Assembly (NCBI GenBank): GCA_020747015.1
Contig: JAGTJM010000057.1
Span: 151,057 to 215,056 of the forward strand
DNA from: Pyrenochaeta sp. MPI-SDFR-AT-0127
Taxonomy: Eukaryota > Ascomycota > Dothideomycetes > Pleosporales > Cucurbitariaceae
Direction: 5' to 3'
DNA length: 64,000 nt
Positions 32,325 to 46,013 of the stretch are shown piece after piece. The position numbers were made by a program, and so were the translations under genes. The notes under the pieces are model-generated. The model was not told the DNA's origin, did not search any database, and was given only the letters and a program-made list of their open reading frames with translations. Positions within the stretch are counted from its first letter, which is position 1, and each line of letters starts with the position of its first letter.

Positions 32325-35300
32325 ATGGAGGGACCGCTGGCTCCAGGGGCGGCCAACGGCAGCATCCGCACACCAAGTCCCACACCACCCTCAATCGACC
32401 CCCAGATAATCGTCAACCATCTCGAAAAGGTCCTCGACGTCAGTCTGGGCGCCTCAGAACGGGACCTCTACGCACCAGGCAGCCTTCTTTCGCCTGCAAA
32501 GCTACAGGACACCCTCCAGCGATGCTCCCGCTTCGCCTCGGAGGGGCAGTCGGTCCTATACATTGTCAAGGATCGGGTAGATGAGCCCCGTCTAGACGGG
32601 CTGGAGGGCACCAACGGCAGGTACACGGCGGATACTGACTGGAACAACCCAACTGACAAGACCTGCAGGCGTCACCCACCGCTTCAACTACACCGTTTCG
32701 ACCGAGCTCACAGCTTCTCCTACTTGCGCCGCCTTTGTTGTCATTTCGAAGCGACCGATACCCATAGATTCAGCGATACCCCTAAACGAACAAGTTCAGA
32801 TTTCGACTCTTCCTGGCTTTATACTTTCTAATAATGCTACTTCGCAAGATGGCACTCCCTACGAGTTTCTTCATTCTCTCATTCAGTCTGCGGTCGAGCC
32901 GTACTTTGACACCTACACCAAGAGCCAGCGTAGTTTGGCGGGTGCATACAGCAAGGGCGACAATGACGCCAGGACAGGCATCTCAGCGGCCAAGAAGAAA
33001 ATGGCAGAGCTGGCACTGAGTCTCCAGCACCTCCAGCAGAATGTGGAGATTCCAGAGCTGCTCTTGCCTTTACACCCACTCATCCAGAGTGCGCTGGACG
33101 ATGCCGCCCAGCGCGGCGTCAAACCATCTCCCGATCTCATCCCTGCTGCTATTCTGCAGGACAGCAGTTTCCTCAACGGCCTCCAGGCGACGGTGAATGG
33201 ATGGATCAAATCAATACAGACCATCACAAAGACCTCGCGAGATGTGTCCACCGGGACAGCGGCACAGGAGATCAACTTCTGGATTTCCATGGAGTCAAGA
33301 TTACAAGACATCGAGACACAGCTTGGCAGCCTTGGTGTTAGGTTGACTCTGGATGTGCTTAAGAATGCAAAGCGATTCCAGGCTACAGTCAGTTTCAGTG
33401 CAGATACTGGATTGAAGGAGACCACGGATTTGGTGCAGAAGTACAACCAACTTATGCGCGAATTCCCGCTCGACCAGCTACTCTCTGCTACATCGCTCCA
33501 GGCTGTGCAGGAAGCCATTCAATCGATATTCGGCCATATGAACAAGAAACTTCGCATTTGTCCATATCCCGTCCGTCGCGCTCTTCCTCTTGTCGAGGCC
33601 ATTTCCGGTGATCTCGACACTCAACTGCACAAGCTCCTCCACGGCAAGACACTCATGCACATGGACTACCCCGAGTTTCAAGGAATCATGGCCGTTGCAG
33701 AGAGTATCTGGCGTACATGGGAGGAGAATGTCAAGGAATTCACTAATGTTGCTCGTGAGGTCACAAGACGAAGGAACGAGAAGTTCATTCCCATCAAGAT
33801 CGCGGCGCGGCACAAAGAGACGGAGGAGCGTATTCGGTACATCACCACATTCCGGAAGAACCACGAGCAGCTGCAGCGTACCATAGTCAACGTCCTCGGG
33901 TCACAGTCGTCGCTTTCCGAGAGCTCCCAAGCAAAGGACTCGGTCATCATCGAGGAGATTGGCGATGTTGACGCGGTCAAAGAGGTCAAGGAAGCGTATG
34001 ACGTTCTCAAGGATGTCGATGTCCTGGATGTGTCGCCAGAGGGCACACGACTGTTCGAGCAAGCAGAGCAGAAGTACAACGAGCGCACGTCGCGTGTTGA
34101 GAACTCCATCATCGCCAGGCTGAGGGATCGTCTGGGTACCGCCAAGACCGCCAGTGAGATGTTCCGCGTCTTCTCCAAGTTCAATCCTCTATTCGTGCGA
34201 CCAAAGATTCGAGGCGCCATATCCGAGTATCAGACGCAGCTCATTGAGAATGTCAAACAGGACATTCTTGCACTTCATGAGCGCTTCAAGCGACAGTATG
34301 GCAACTCTGAGGCCCACGCCATGGCACAGCTGCGCGACTTTCCTCCCGTATCTGGCGCTGTCATCTGGGCTCGACAAATCGAAACCCAGCTGGAGAGCTA
34401 CATGGGCAAGGTTGAGGACATCCTAGGTAAAGACTGGGCTCTCCACGCAGAGGGTCAGAAGCTCCAAGCTGAGAGCAGCATGTTCAAAAAGAAACTCGAC
34501 ACCCGTCCCATCTTCGAATCTTGGCTTCAGGAGGTTGCGAGGAGAAAGCTCTCGATTTCCGGTCGTCTGTTCCTCGTCAGCAAGAATCGTGCAGCCGGAA
34601 ACATCCTTGAGCTCAATGTCAACTTCGACGCCCAGGTTATTGCACTATTCAAGGAAGTTCGAAACTTGACGTGGCGGGGTTACCAAGTTCCGCACGGCAT
34701 CAATAACATCTCGAAGGAGGCCAAGCGAGTATACCCGTATGCAGTCAGCCTAATGGAGAGTGTTCGCACATACACGCAAACCGTACGATCAATTTCCGAG
34801 TTGGCTGGAGTCGCTCTTCTGCTGAACAATTACGTCAATGACGTCCAAGCTCTAGTTGGCAAGGGTGTCCCTCTCAAATGGGAATCCTTTGTGCATGCGT
34901 ACGACTTGCACGTGCGACAATCTGGCTTCCCCATGGGAGCTGGCAGTGTTCGGAGCGAGAGCAAACACGTTCAGTTCGTTCGTGACTTTGCTGCTGCGAC
35001 GTCACTGCTTCAAACCAAGGTTGCGACACTTGTGAGCATCAACGCCACAATTGAGAAGGCTCTGAAGGACCTTGAGACTTGCCCATACAACAAGGATGCC
35101 TTTCAACAAAACCTGGAGACTGTCCAGAAATCCATCGATCAGCTCAACCTCGAGAACTATGCCAATCTAGCGTCATGGGTTTCAGAGATGAATACACGTA
35201 TTGAGTCGATTTTGTTGGTTCGTCTAAATCGGGCTATTTCGCTCTGGATAGAAGTCTTCAACAACGTTGAAGAAGATGATGAAGATCGACGACCTGTGAG

Positions 35301-38300
35301 CCAGCCTGCTTCAGCAGAATCCCCAGAAGCGAAACCGACTTTGGCTCGCCTTACTCTCGAGATTACAATGCGAAATCAAGTCATCTATCTTAGCCCACCG
35401 GTTGAGTACGCCCGCGCAAGCTGGCTTGAGCAACTCCAACAGTGGCTTGCCATCATTTGCACCCTTCAGAAGATCAAAGCTTCGCGCTACGAGATTCGAC
35501 TCGAGGCGACAAACGATACCTCCTTCAGCCAGTTCTCCGACCTGCCGAGCCGATGCACTGATTCGCTGATCGAAGTCTATGGTGCAGTCGAAGGCAAACT
35601 TCGAGACATCTCATCATACGTTGATGAGTGGCTTCAGTTCCAGTCGCTATGGGACTTACAGTCCGACCACGTTTACGACATCCTAGGCGAAGACCTCTCA
35701 CGATGGCTGCAACTGTTGCAAGAAATTCGCAAGACACGTGCTACTTTCGACAACTCCGACATCAGTCGACGGTTTGGCTATGTAACAGTCGACTATGATC
35801 AGGTGCAGGTGAAGGTCAATGCCAAATATGACCAGTGGCAGCAAGAAATCCTTACCAAGTTTGCCAGCAGACTTGGTCAGCGAATGAATGATGTCTACGT
35901 TCAAGTTGAAAAGGCTCGCAAGGACCTGGAGGTCCAGACGCTCGAAGCCTCCTCCACGGCTCAAGCTGTATCATTCATCACTACAGTCCAGCAATGCAAG
36001 CGCAAGGTGATGGAACTGGAGCCCGAGATTTCCACTTTCCGGCAAGGACAAGCCAATCTGTCCCGCCAGCGTTACCAATTTCCGGCAGACTGGCTGCAAA
36101 TGGAGCAAATCGACCACGAATGGCAGACATTGACCGAGGTCCTCGAGAGAAAGACCAAGATTGCCAACGACCAATCAGATGCGCTACGAGCAAAGATCGC
36201 TGCCGAAGACAAAGTCGTCAACCAGAAGATTTCCAACATCACAGCGGAGTGGGCTGAAGATAAGCCTGTGGCGGGTAACCTCCCGCCAGCGGAGGCTTCC
36301 AACATTCTCGCCAAATTTGACCAGAAGCTCAACCAGCTGCAGACAGAATCCGGAAATATCTCGAAGGCGAAAGAAGCGCTTGGTCTGCCACCTTCACCAG
36401 AGAACACACTCGAAACCCTGCTGGAAGAAGTGCAGGATTTCAAGTCCGTCTGGTCGGCTCTCGGTACCATCTGGGCTAGTGTCGACGACCTCCGCGAGGT
36501 CCTGTGGAGTAGCATTCAACCTCGCAAGCTACGCCAGAATATCGACAACCTCCTCAAGATGACCAAGGATATGCCAAGTCGAATGCGGCAATACCAAGCG
36601 TTCGAATACGTCCAAAGCACACTCAAGCAACTGCTCAAAGAGAACGCCGTCTTGGGTGAACTGCGGTCGGATGCTGTGCGCGAGCGACATTGGGTCAGGA
36701 TCTTTAAGCAATTGAAACCCCACAAGCGATATTCAGCCATTTCGATGACGCTCGGCGATGTCTGGGATCTCAAACTTGGCCCTAGTGAGAAGATCATTCG
36801 CGATGTCATCACTCAGGCGCAGGGTGAGATGGCACTCGAAGAGTTCTTGAAGCAAGTTCGTGAGACTTGGCAGAACTATGCATTGGAGCTTGTCAACTAT
36901 CAGAATAAGTGCCGTCTTATTCGTGGCTGGGACGACCTCTTTGCGAAATGCAGCGAGAACCTCAACTCTTTGCAGGCCATGCGACACTCTCCATACTACA
37001 AGGAATTTGAGGAAGAGGCCTCGTCATGGGAAGATAAGCTCAATCGCGTGCATGTTCTCTTCGATGTATGGATTGATGTACAGCGTCAATGGGTGTACTT
37101 GGAGGGAGTCTTCACTGGCAACGCTGATATCAAGCATCTACTGCCAATGGAATCGTCCCGTTTCCAGAACATCAACTCAGAGTTCTTGTCTGTCATGAAG
37201 AAGGTCTCACGTCAGCCTTTCGTTCTCGAAGTACTCAATATCTCGGGCGTGCAGAAGTCTCTAGAGCGCCTTGCCGAGCTTCTCAACAAGATTCAGAAGG
37301 CCCTTGGAGAATACCTTGAGCGTGAGCGTGTGTCTTTCCCGCGCTTCTACTTCGTGGGTGACGAGGATTTGCTGGAAATCATTGGTAACAGTAACGATGT
37401 CCTCCGCATCGCGAAGCATCTTCGAAAGATGTTTGCTGGCATCTCCGGATTGATCACCGATGAGGATGGTGTCATCAAAGGCTTCACCTCCAAGGAGGGA
37501 GAAGAGGTTGAGCTTCGAAAAGACATCTCACTAATCAAGACACCCAGAATCAACGAGTGGCTTGGGGCACTGGAACAGAACATGAAGACTACCTTGGCGG
37601 AGCTTACCTTCGAGGCGTACGAAGAATTTGCTCAGCTCATGGCAAGCGACGTGATGGATCCCGAAGCGTTCAACAACTACATCGCGAAGTACCCAACCCA
37701 GGTAGTTGTTCTGGGAACTCAAATCGCTTGGACTCACGCTGTTGAGAAGTCTCTCGTCGAAGAAGGAACCACGCTGCCTCAATTGTACGAGAAGCAAGTG
37801 AACACTCTCAAGTTACTTGCTACTGCAGTTTTGGGTGACCTCGAATCCATCCAGCGCAGGAAGTGTGAAGATCTCATCACCGAATTCGTACACCAACGCG
37901 ACGTTATTCACAAGCTGCAGAAACTTGGCGCACGATCACCTACACATCACCTGTGGCTGCTTTCCATGCGATATATGTATGAGCCAGGCAACGATCTGTT
38001 ACAGAGACTGAAGATCAAGATGGCAAACGCTGTACTCGACTACGGCTTTGAATATCTCGGCGTTGCAGACCGATTAGTTCGAACGCCACTCACGGATCGT
38101 TGTTTCCTTACCCTTACACAAGCTCTCTGCCAGCGTCTTGGTGGCTCGCCGTATGGCCCGGCTGGTACGGGTAAGACTGAGTCAGTCAAGGCTCTTGGTG
38201 TTCAGCTCGGACGTTTCACACTCGTGTTCTGTTGTGACGATACTTTCGATTTCCAGGCCATGGGCCGCATTTTCCTCGGTATCTGCCAAGTTGGTGCATG

Positions 38301-41300
38301 GGGTTGCTTCGACGAGTTCAATCGTCTTGAAGAGCGCATCCTTTCAGCCGTTTCTCAACAAATTCAAAACATCCAGCTCGGCCTCAAGAAAGGCGTCGAG
38401 GATGAGAAATCACAGATTGAGCTCATTGGCCGTCAGTTGAAGGTCAACCGTAACACGGGCGTCTTCATCACTATGAATCCCGGCTATGCGGGCCGTTCAA
38501 ACTTGCCCGACAACCTGAAGAAACTCTTCCGCAGCGTCGCCATGTCGAAACCAGACAAGGAGCTCATTGCTGAAGTCATGCTCTTCTCCCAAGGTTTCAA
38601 CCAAGCCAAGGAACTTTCCAAGCAAGTCGTTCCCTTCTTCGACCGTTGTTCAGCGGGCCTTTCGAAGCAAGCCCATTACGACTTCGGTCTGCGTGCCTTG
38701 AAGAGCGTGCTTGTTAGCTCCGGTGGTCTAAAGCGGGCTCGCATCGCCGCTCAACAAGACTCCCAGATCGCCGACGAGGCCACTATGGAACCTCAAATCA
38801 TCATCCAGAGCCTACGCGAGACCATGGCGCCGAAACTCATCCGCTCCGACGTTGACCTCATGAAGACTATCCAGGAAGAGTCTTTCCCAGGCGTCGAGTA
38901 CATTCCCGCCCCTCTCGACAAGTTGACAGAGGCAATTCGCAAGTGCGCCGCAGAATCGAAGCTTGTTGTTAGTGATGCTTGGATGACTAAGATTATCCAA
39001 TTGTATCAGATCCAGAACCTGCACCATGGTGTTATGATGGTTGGATCATCAGGCTCCGGAAAGTCTGCAGCTTGGAGGACGCTTCTATCGGCGCTTCAAG
39101 CTGTGGAGGGTGTTGAAGGCGTTTGCCACGTTATCGACCCCAAAGTCATGTCCAAAGAGCAGCTCTACGGAACATTGGATAGCACCACACGTGAATGGAC
39201 TGATGGTCTCTTCACTAGCATCCTGCGAAAGATTGTCGACAACCTGCGTGGTGAGGACAGCAAGCGACACTGGATTGTTTTCGATGGCGATGTTGACCCT
39301 GAGTGGGTTGAGAACTTGAACTCCGTTCTTGACGATAATAAGCTCCTCACATTGCCCAATGGTGAGCGCCTCAACTTACCGCCCAATGTTCGCATCATGT
39401 TCGAAGTCGAGACACTCAAATACGCCACGCTTGCGACTGTCTCCCGTTGCGGTATGGTCTGGTTCAGCGACGATACCGTAGAAGTCGACATGATGATCAA
39501 GAACTACATCGAGCATCTCAAGACTGTTGCTTTTGAAGACATTGAGGATGACTCTGTAGCTCCTGGTCAGATGTCTCAGAAGACGCTTTCAACTCAAGGG
39601 CTGATCGCTGACTTCCTCCATATCAAACTGACTCAAGATCGCTTCATTGAGAAAGCACTCAGCATGGCAAGAAAATTCAAGCACATTATGGAGTATACGG
39701 ATATTCGTGCACTGAATACTCTGTTCTCACTCCTGAACAAAGCATGCCGAAATGTGCTTGAATACAACGTTCAGCACCCTGACTTCCCGCTTGAGGATGA
39801 CAAGATGGAGATTTATCTCGCCAAAAAGTTGCTAGTCGCAATCGTTTGGGCATTGGTTGGTGATTGCCCTCTTTCGGAGCGTAAGGCATTCGGTGATCTT
39901 ATCGCCGGCCTGACCGACGTCGAGCTTCCTCCTCTGAACGAGTCTACTTCTCTAATCGACTATGATGTCAAGCCTGACAAGCCAGATTGGGATATGTGGC
40001 AAAACCAGGTCCCGAATGTTGAGGTAAATACCCACTCTGTTACGCAGACCGATGTAGTTATTCCTACCCTGGATACTGTCCGCCATGAGGATGTCCTGTA
40101 CTCATGGCTTGCGGAGCACAAGCCCCTGCTGCTCTGCGGTCCTCCAGGTTCCGGCAAGACAATGACGCTCTTCAGCGCGCTGCGCAAGCTGCCAAACATG
40201 CAAGTCGTTGGCCTCAACTTTTCCAGCGCGACCACTCCGGATCTTCTCATCAAGACTTTCGAGCAGTATTGCGAGTACAAGAAGACCCTCAATGGTGTTC
40301 AGCTTACCCCAACCCAGGTGGGTCGTTGGCTCATTATCTTCTGCGATGAGATCAATTTGCCTGCACCCGACAAGTACGGTACTCAGCGTGCCATCTCATT
40401 CTTGCGACAACTCGTTGAGCACAACGGTTTCTGGAGAACTTCCGATAAGACCTGGGTCACTCTTGACCGCATCCAGTTCGTTGGTGCCTGCAACCCCCCT
40501 ACTGACGCTGGACGTACGCCTATGGGTCTTCGATTCTTGCGACATGCCCCACTCATCATGGTCGACTACCCTGGAGAGCAGTCTCTGCTTCAGATCTATG
40601 GCACATTCAATAGTGCCGTACTCAAGATCATTCCTACATTAAGAGGCTACTCTGATGCATTGACCAAAGCCATGGTGCAGCTTTACGCAGAGTCTCAGAA
40701 GCGATTCACACCAGACATTCAACCTCACTACGTCTACTCTCCTCGTGAGCTTACACGCTGGGTACGCGGTATTTATGAAGCTCTTCGCCCGCTCGAGACT
40801 TTACCTGTGGAAGGACTTGTTCGCATCTGGGCACATGAAGCTTTGCGACTGTTCCAGGATCGTCTTATTGATGAGGATGAGAGGCAGTGGACAGAAGAAT
40901 GTGTACACCGGGTGGCAGCAGAGCATTTCCCTACTATTGATGAGGAAAAGGCTCTCGGCGGCCCTATCTTGTTCTCCAACTGGCTCTCAAAGAACTATGT
41001 GCCAGTTGAACGCGAACAGCTGCGAGAGTTTGTCAAGGCGCGACTTCGGACTTTCTGCGAAGAGGAAGTCGACGTTCCCCTCATTCTCTTCAACGATGTG
41101 CTCGAACACGTTCTCCGCATCGACCGAGTCTTCCGCCAACCGCAAGGTCATCTCATTCTCATTGGCGTCAGCGGGTCTGGAAAGACTACATTGTCACGTT
41201 TTGTAGCCTGGATGAACGGTCTGAGTGTCTACCAGATCAAGGTTCATGGCAAGTACTCTGGAGAAGACTTCGACGAAGACTTGCGCAATGTGCTTCGACG

Positions 41301-44300
41301 ATGTGGTTGCAAGGGTGAAAAGATATGCTTCATCCTCGATGAAGCCAACGTTCTCGACTCCGGTTTCCTCGAGCGCATGAACACCCTGCTTGCCAACGCG
41401 GAAGTTCCTGGTCTCTTTGAGGGTGACGAATATGCCTCTCTGATGACTGCCATTAAGGAAGGTGCTCAGCGTCAGGGCACTATTCTCGACTCTCAGGAAG
41501 AACTCTACAAGTGGTTCACGGATCAGATTGTCAAGAACCTACACGTTGTGTTCACGATGAACCCACCCGAAGAAGGCCTATCGTCCAAGGCTGCTACCAG
41601 TCCAGCGTTGTTCAATCGTTGCGTGCTCAACTGGTTCGGAGATTGGTCTGATCAGGCGCTTTACCAGGTCAGCTCCGAGCTCACGCAGTCCGTCGACCTG
41701 GACCGAGCCAACTACATTGCACCGGATAGTATCCCCGTTGCTTATCGTGGACTGACCCTGCCACCTTCCCACCGTGAAAGTGTAGTCAACGCCATGGTCG
41801 CCGTCCACCACTCCTTGAAAGCAAAGAACACCAAGTTACAGAAGACGCAGAACCGAAAGATGTATCTCACACCACGCCACTTCCTGGACTTTGTGGCGCA
41901 ATACGTCAAACTGTACAATGAGAAACGAGAGGACCTTGAGGAACAACAACGCCATCTCAACGTTGGTCTGGAGAAGCTTCGGGAGACGTTTGACAAGGTC
42001 AAGGAGCTGCGAGCAAGTCTTGCAGAGAAGCAGACGCAGCTTACTAAGAAGGACGCCGAAGCGAACGAGAAGTTGCAGCGCATGATTGCGGATCAACGTG
42101 AGGCTGAATACAAGAAAGCAGGCTCAATTGAAATTCAAGCTAGGCTTGCAAAGGACAAGGAGGAGATTCAAAAGCGACAAGAGGTGGTTGAAGACGATTT
42201 GGCGGCTGCCGAACCCGCTGTTCTTGAGGCGCAGAAGAGTGTCCAGAACATCAAGCGACAACATCTCACTGAAGTGCGATCTATGCAAAATCCCCCTGCC
42301 GGTGTCAAGCTTGCTTTGGAGGCCGTATGCACCCTTCTTGGGCACAAGCCAGACAGCTGGAAGACGATCGTTTCCATTGTCAGGCGCGACGACTTTATTG
42401 CCAGTATCGTTCAATTCGACAACGAGAGACAAATGACCGCTGGACACCGCAAGAAGATGCAAAACGAATATCTTTCCCGAGAGGAATTCACTTTTGAGAA
42501 AGTCAACCGTGCTTCCAAGGCCTGTGGCCCACTTGTCCAGTGGGTTTCTGCTCAAGTTACCTACTCAGATATCCTCGATCGAGTTGGACCTTTGCGTGCT
42601 GAAGTCGACAATCTGCAAGCCGAACTGCAGAAGACGGAGGACGGTGCGAAGGAAACTGAGATTCTCATTCAGAACCTAGAAGACAGCATTGGCCGATACA
42701 AGACCGAGTACGCGGCTCTCATTAGCGAAACGCAGGCTATTAAGACCGAGATGTCGACTGTTCAATTCAAGGTCGACCGTAGTGTGCGCCTACTCGACAG
42801 CTTGTCTTCCGAGCGTTCCAGATGGGAAGAGAGCAGCAAGTCGTTCGATTCCCAGATCGATACCATCGTGGGAGATGTTCTGGTGGCTGCTGCTTTCATT
42901 GCTTATGCTGGCTATTACGATCAGCAATACAGGAAGGCGCTCACTGAGGATTGGTATGAGCATCTCAAACACTCTGGTATCAGCTACAAGGCACCAAACA
43001 CGATCACTGAGTACCTGTCGACCGCTGATGATCGTTTGACCTGGCAGCACAATGGTCTGCCTGTCGATGACTTGTGCACCGAGAATGCCATCGTCCTCCA
43101 GAGGTTCAATCGCTACCCACTAATTATCGACCCATCCGGCAGGACAACGGAGTTCTTGCAGAACGAATGCAAGGATCGCCGGCTCACAGTCACCAGCTTC
43201 TTGGATGACTCTTTCACGAAGCAGTTGGAGAGTTCTCTTCGTTTTGGCAATCCGATCTTGATTCAAGATGCTGAGCATTTGGACCCAATCCTCAACCATG
43301 TGCTCAACAAGGAATACCAAAAGACTGGTGGACGTGTGCTTATTCAACTCGGCAAGCAAGAGATCGATTTCTCGCCATCCTTCCGCTTGTATCTTTCAAC
43401 GCGCGATCCTTCTGCCAACTTTGCGCCTGATATCTGCAGTCGTACCACTTTTGTCAACTTCACGGTTACGCAGAGCAGCTTGCAGACACAAACACTCAAT
43501 GAAGTTCTCAAGTCAGAGCGGCCTGACGTGGATGAGCGACGATCGAATCTCATCAAGATGCAGGGCGAGTTCGCTGTGCATCTTCGCCAACTTGAGAAGC
43601 GCCTCTTGCAAGCTCTCAATGAGTCTCGTGGCAACATTCTCGACGACGATCGTGTTATCGAAACCTTGGAAACGCTCAAGAAGGAGGCCAAGGAAATCTC
43701 AGACAAGGTCTCGGAAACTGCAGGCGTTATGACAGAAGTCGAAAACATCACCAAGGAATACACTGTCGTCGCACGCTCTTGTTCGGCTATCTTCGCAGTA
43801 TTGGAGCAACTACATCACCTGAATCACTTCTATCAATTCTCGCTTCAGTATTTCACGCAGATCTTCGAGACCGTCCTTCGCAAAGTTCGAAACTCTTCAA
43901 TCACTGGACACGCTGCTCGTATCGATCAAATTATTACGGAGATCTTCGTTGATGCATATCGCCGCACATCGTTATCGTTGCTGCAGAAAGATCGTGTTAC
44001 CTTTGCCATGCTCTTGGTACAGGCTGCGCCTTACAAGATGGACAAGACCCACATCGACACAATCTTAGACTCGGATGTGGAGGGTGTTGATGTATCGACT
44101 CAAATGGAGCGCAAAGACGAAGCCATGGAACGCGCCAGCAAGTTGCCAATATTCAAAGATGAGCTCCAAAATATCGATGCTAGCGCCTGGGACGCTTTCC
44201 TTACGGAAGAGCTGGGAGAACGCCATGTGCCACAAGCTTGGCCCGAATCGCTCAACAAGTTCGATAAGCAATTACGAGCTCTCATCCTCGTCAAGCTGTT

Positions 44301-45441
44301 CCGTATCGACCGTTTTGTCCCCGCTGTCGAGCGTTTCGTTACAGAAGTTTTCGGCAAGGGCATCTTGGATGCTAGTGGCGATCTTGGAGATATTGTCAAA
44401 CAAGTGAACGCCGTCACACCTGTAGCTCTCAGCTCAAGTCCTGGTTTCGACGCCAGCTATAAGGTCGACAATCTTGTCGAGCGAGAACAAGTCACCTGCT
44501 CCAACATTGCCATGGGATCCAACGAAGGCGCTGCATCTGCCGACAAAGCCATTGCCAACGCTGCCACAACTGGTAACTGGGTACTTGTCAAGAACGTCCA
44601 TCTTGCTCCTCAATGGCTGCAGTCACTTGAGAAGAGACTAGAAGCACTCAAGCCCAATCCCGACTTCCGCCTCTTCTTGTCCATGGAGTCAAGCCCGAAG
44701 ATCCCAGTCAACCTCCTTCGTGCTTCCCGTGTGCTTTCTTATGAGCAGCCTGCCGGTATTCGCGCCAACATGAAGGACTCCCTCTCGTCACTGGCCGAGA
44801 AGGCCGTCAAGTTGCCTGTCGAGAAGGCACGCGTCTACCTTATTTTGTCGTTCCTGCACGCTGTGGTTCAAGAGCGCCTCCGATACGCACCTACCCTTGG
44901 ATGGAAGGGTTTCTGGGAATTCAATGACAGCGATGTAAGTGTTATCACATTTCCATTACCCATTAACGAAAGCTAATATTTTTATCAGTACGAATGCTGC
45001 AGCTTTATCATTGATACCTGGATCGACACCGTCGCACAAGGCCGTTCCAATATTGCCCCTGCAAAAATTCCATGGGAGATGATCCGTACACTCATCACTG
45101 AAATGTATGGAGGCAAGATCGACAACGAGTCTGACTGGCACACACTCGCTACCATTGTCGATCACTGCATGACACCCGCTGCTTTCGAAGACAACTTCAA
45201 GATCGTTAAGGATACGGAGCACAGTCAAGGTCTTGAGTTACCAAGTACAACCGGCTGGAAAGACTTTATGCAATGGGTCAACGACTTGCCAGAGCGTGAG
45301 CCACCAACATACCTAGGCTTACCAGCCAATGCAGAGAAGCTGTTGCTTGTTGGCCAGGCAAAGGAGATGGTGGGTAATTTGAAGAGAGTGGTGGAGATGC
45401 TGGACGAGGGCGAGCAGATTATGGCTGAGGCAGAGGCATAA
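32325..45441 (+). CDS. nudA: cytoplasmic dynein heavy chain (nudA/DYN1 type), 3 exons
   Basis: Exons are 32325-32616, 32669-44934 and 44989-45441, giving about 4,336 aa, matching Aspergillus nudA length. The first intron (52 nt) starts GCAGGT, a GC-AG intron; the second is ordinary. The N-terminal tail (about 1-1300) dimerises and binds intermediate chains; the linker follows. Four P-loops are visible: AAA1 GPAGTGKTES (about 1927), AAA2 GSSGSGKSAAW (about 2224), AAA3 GPPGSGKTMT (about 2588) and AAA4 GVSGSGKTTL (about 2929). Matching acidic motifs include CFDEFNRLEER, FDGDVDPEWVENLN, FCDEINLP and LDEANVLDSGF. The coiled-coil stalk and microtubule-binding tip lie at about 3140-3500. AAA5, AAA6 and the C-terminal domain follow. 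The motor moves toward microtubule minus ends and drives nuclear migration and early endosome transport in hyphae. No truncation or frameshift was seen. Confidence 0.97.
32617..32668 (+). other. GC-AG intron 1 of the dynein heavy chain gene
   Basis: The donor is GCAGGT at 32617, the acceptor CTGCAG ends at 32668, and an AACTGAC branch-like site lies about a dozen bases before it. Removing these 52 bases joins ...LEGTNG to VTHRFNYTVSTEL in frame. The GT four bases downstream (32621) is out of frame with this acceptor. It would need a 40-nt intron ending at AAG to work, which is shorter than any other intron in the window. Confidence 0.65.
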
Positions 45442-46013
45442 ACATTTGACAACCGAGGCAAAGACCTCATGTTTCTTTTGTTCGAAATTGACACTTTCAT
45501 TGCACACACTAGGGGAAACCGGCGCAGAAATGGTTGTTGTCCATGCATTTCCATGGACTAGGGGGAGGCTTAGCATCACAATGTGGAGTTGGAGTTTGGG
45601 TCTGCGGGGTGGGCAATCGTTTCGCTATACCCATATACCCATTTCTTTTGTTTAGTTTTAATATCCAGACTGCGCGGGAGCTCTTTTAGCAGTGCTTGTA
45701 CAAATTGTAATACACTTCGCTTTTCTATCAGCCTTCGTCTGCACTGTGTTTTGTTTGTGATGATTGTAAGTGACTTCACGGTGAACCACTCGCTCCACAT
45801 GTCTCATTGTCCTTCCCCTCTCACTCACTTCTATTAATTGGGCCTATTCTGCTTTCTGTGTGGCTACCGCTCACACACTAGTCCCCCGCTTCCCTCAATC
45901 CCTCTTGGTGTTGCGATATCATGTCATGTTGGTAGCAACACCTATCTCACTCACTCGTGCACATCGATCGACATAGCCCCTCCTTGACTTACAGCCAATC
46001 AGTTCTGCTACTC
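45442..46013. other. intergenic region downstream of dynein
   Basis: 3' flank of the dynein gene and promoter of the next plus-strand gene. It is T/C-rich around 45800-45960. Open frames in it are short and not convincing. Confidence 0.4.

Noticed and set aside
32617..32831. Open frame running through the first dynein intron
   Set aside because: The read-through sequence has no dynein similarity, while the spliced frame continues the tail domain.
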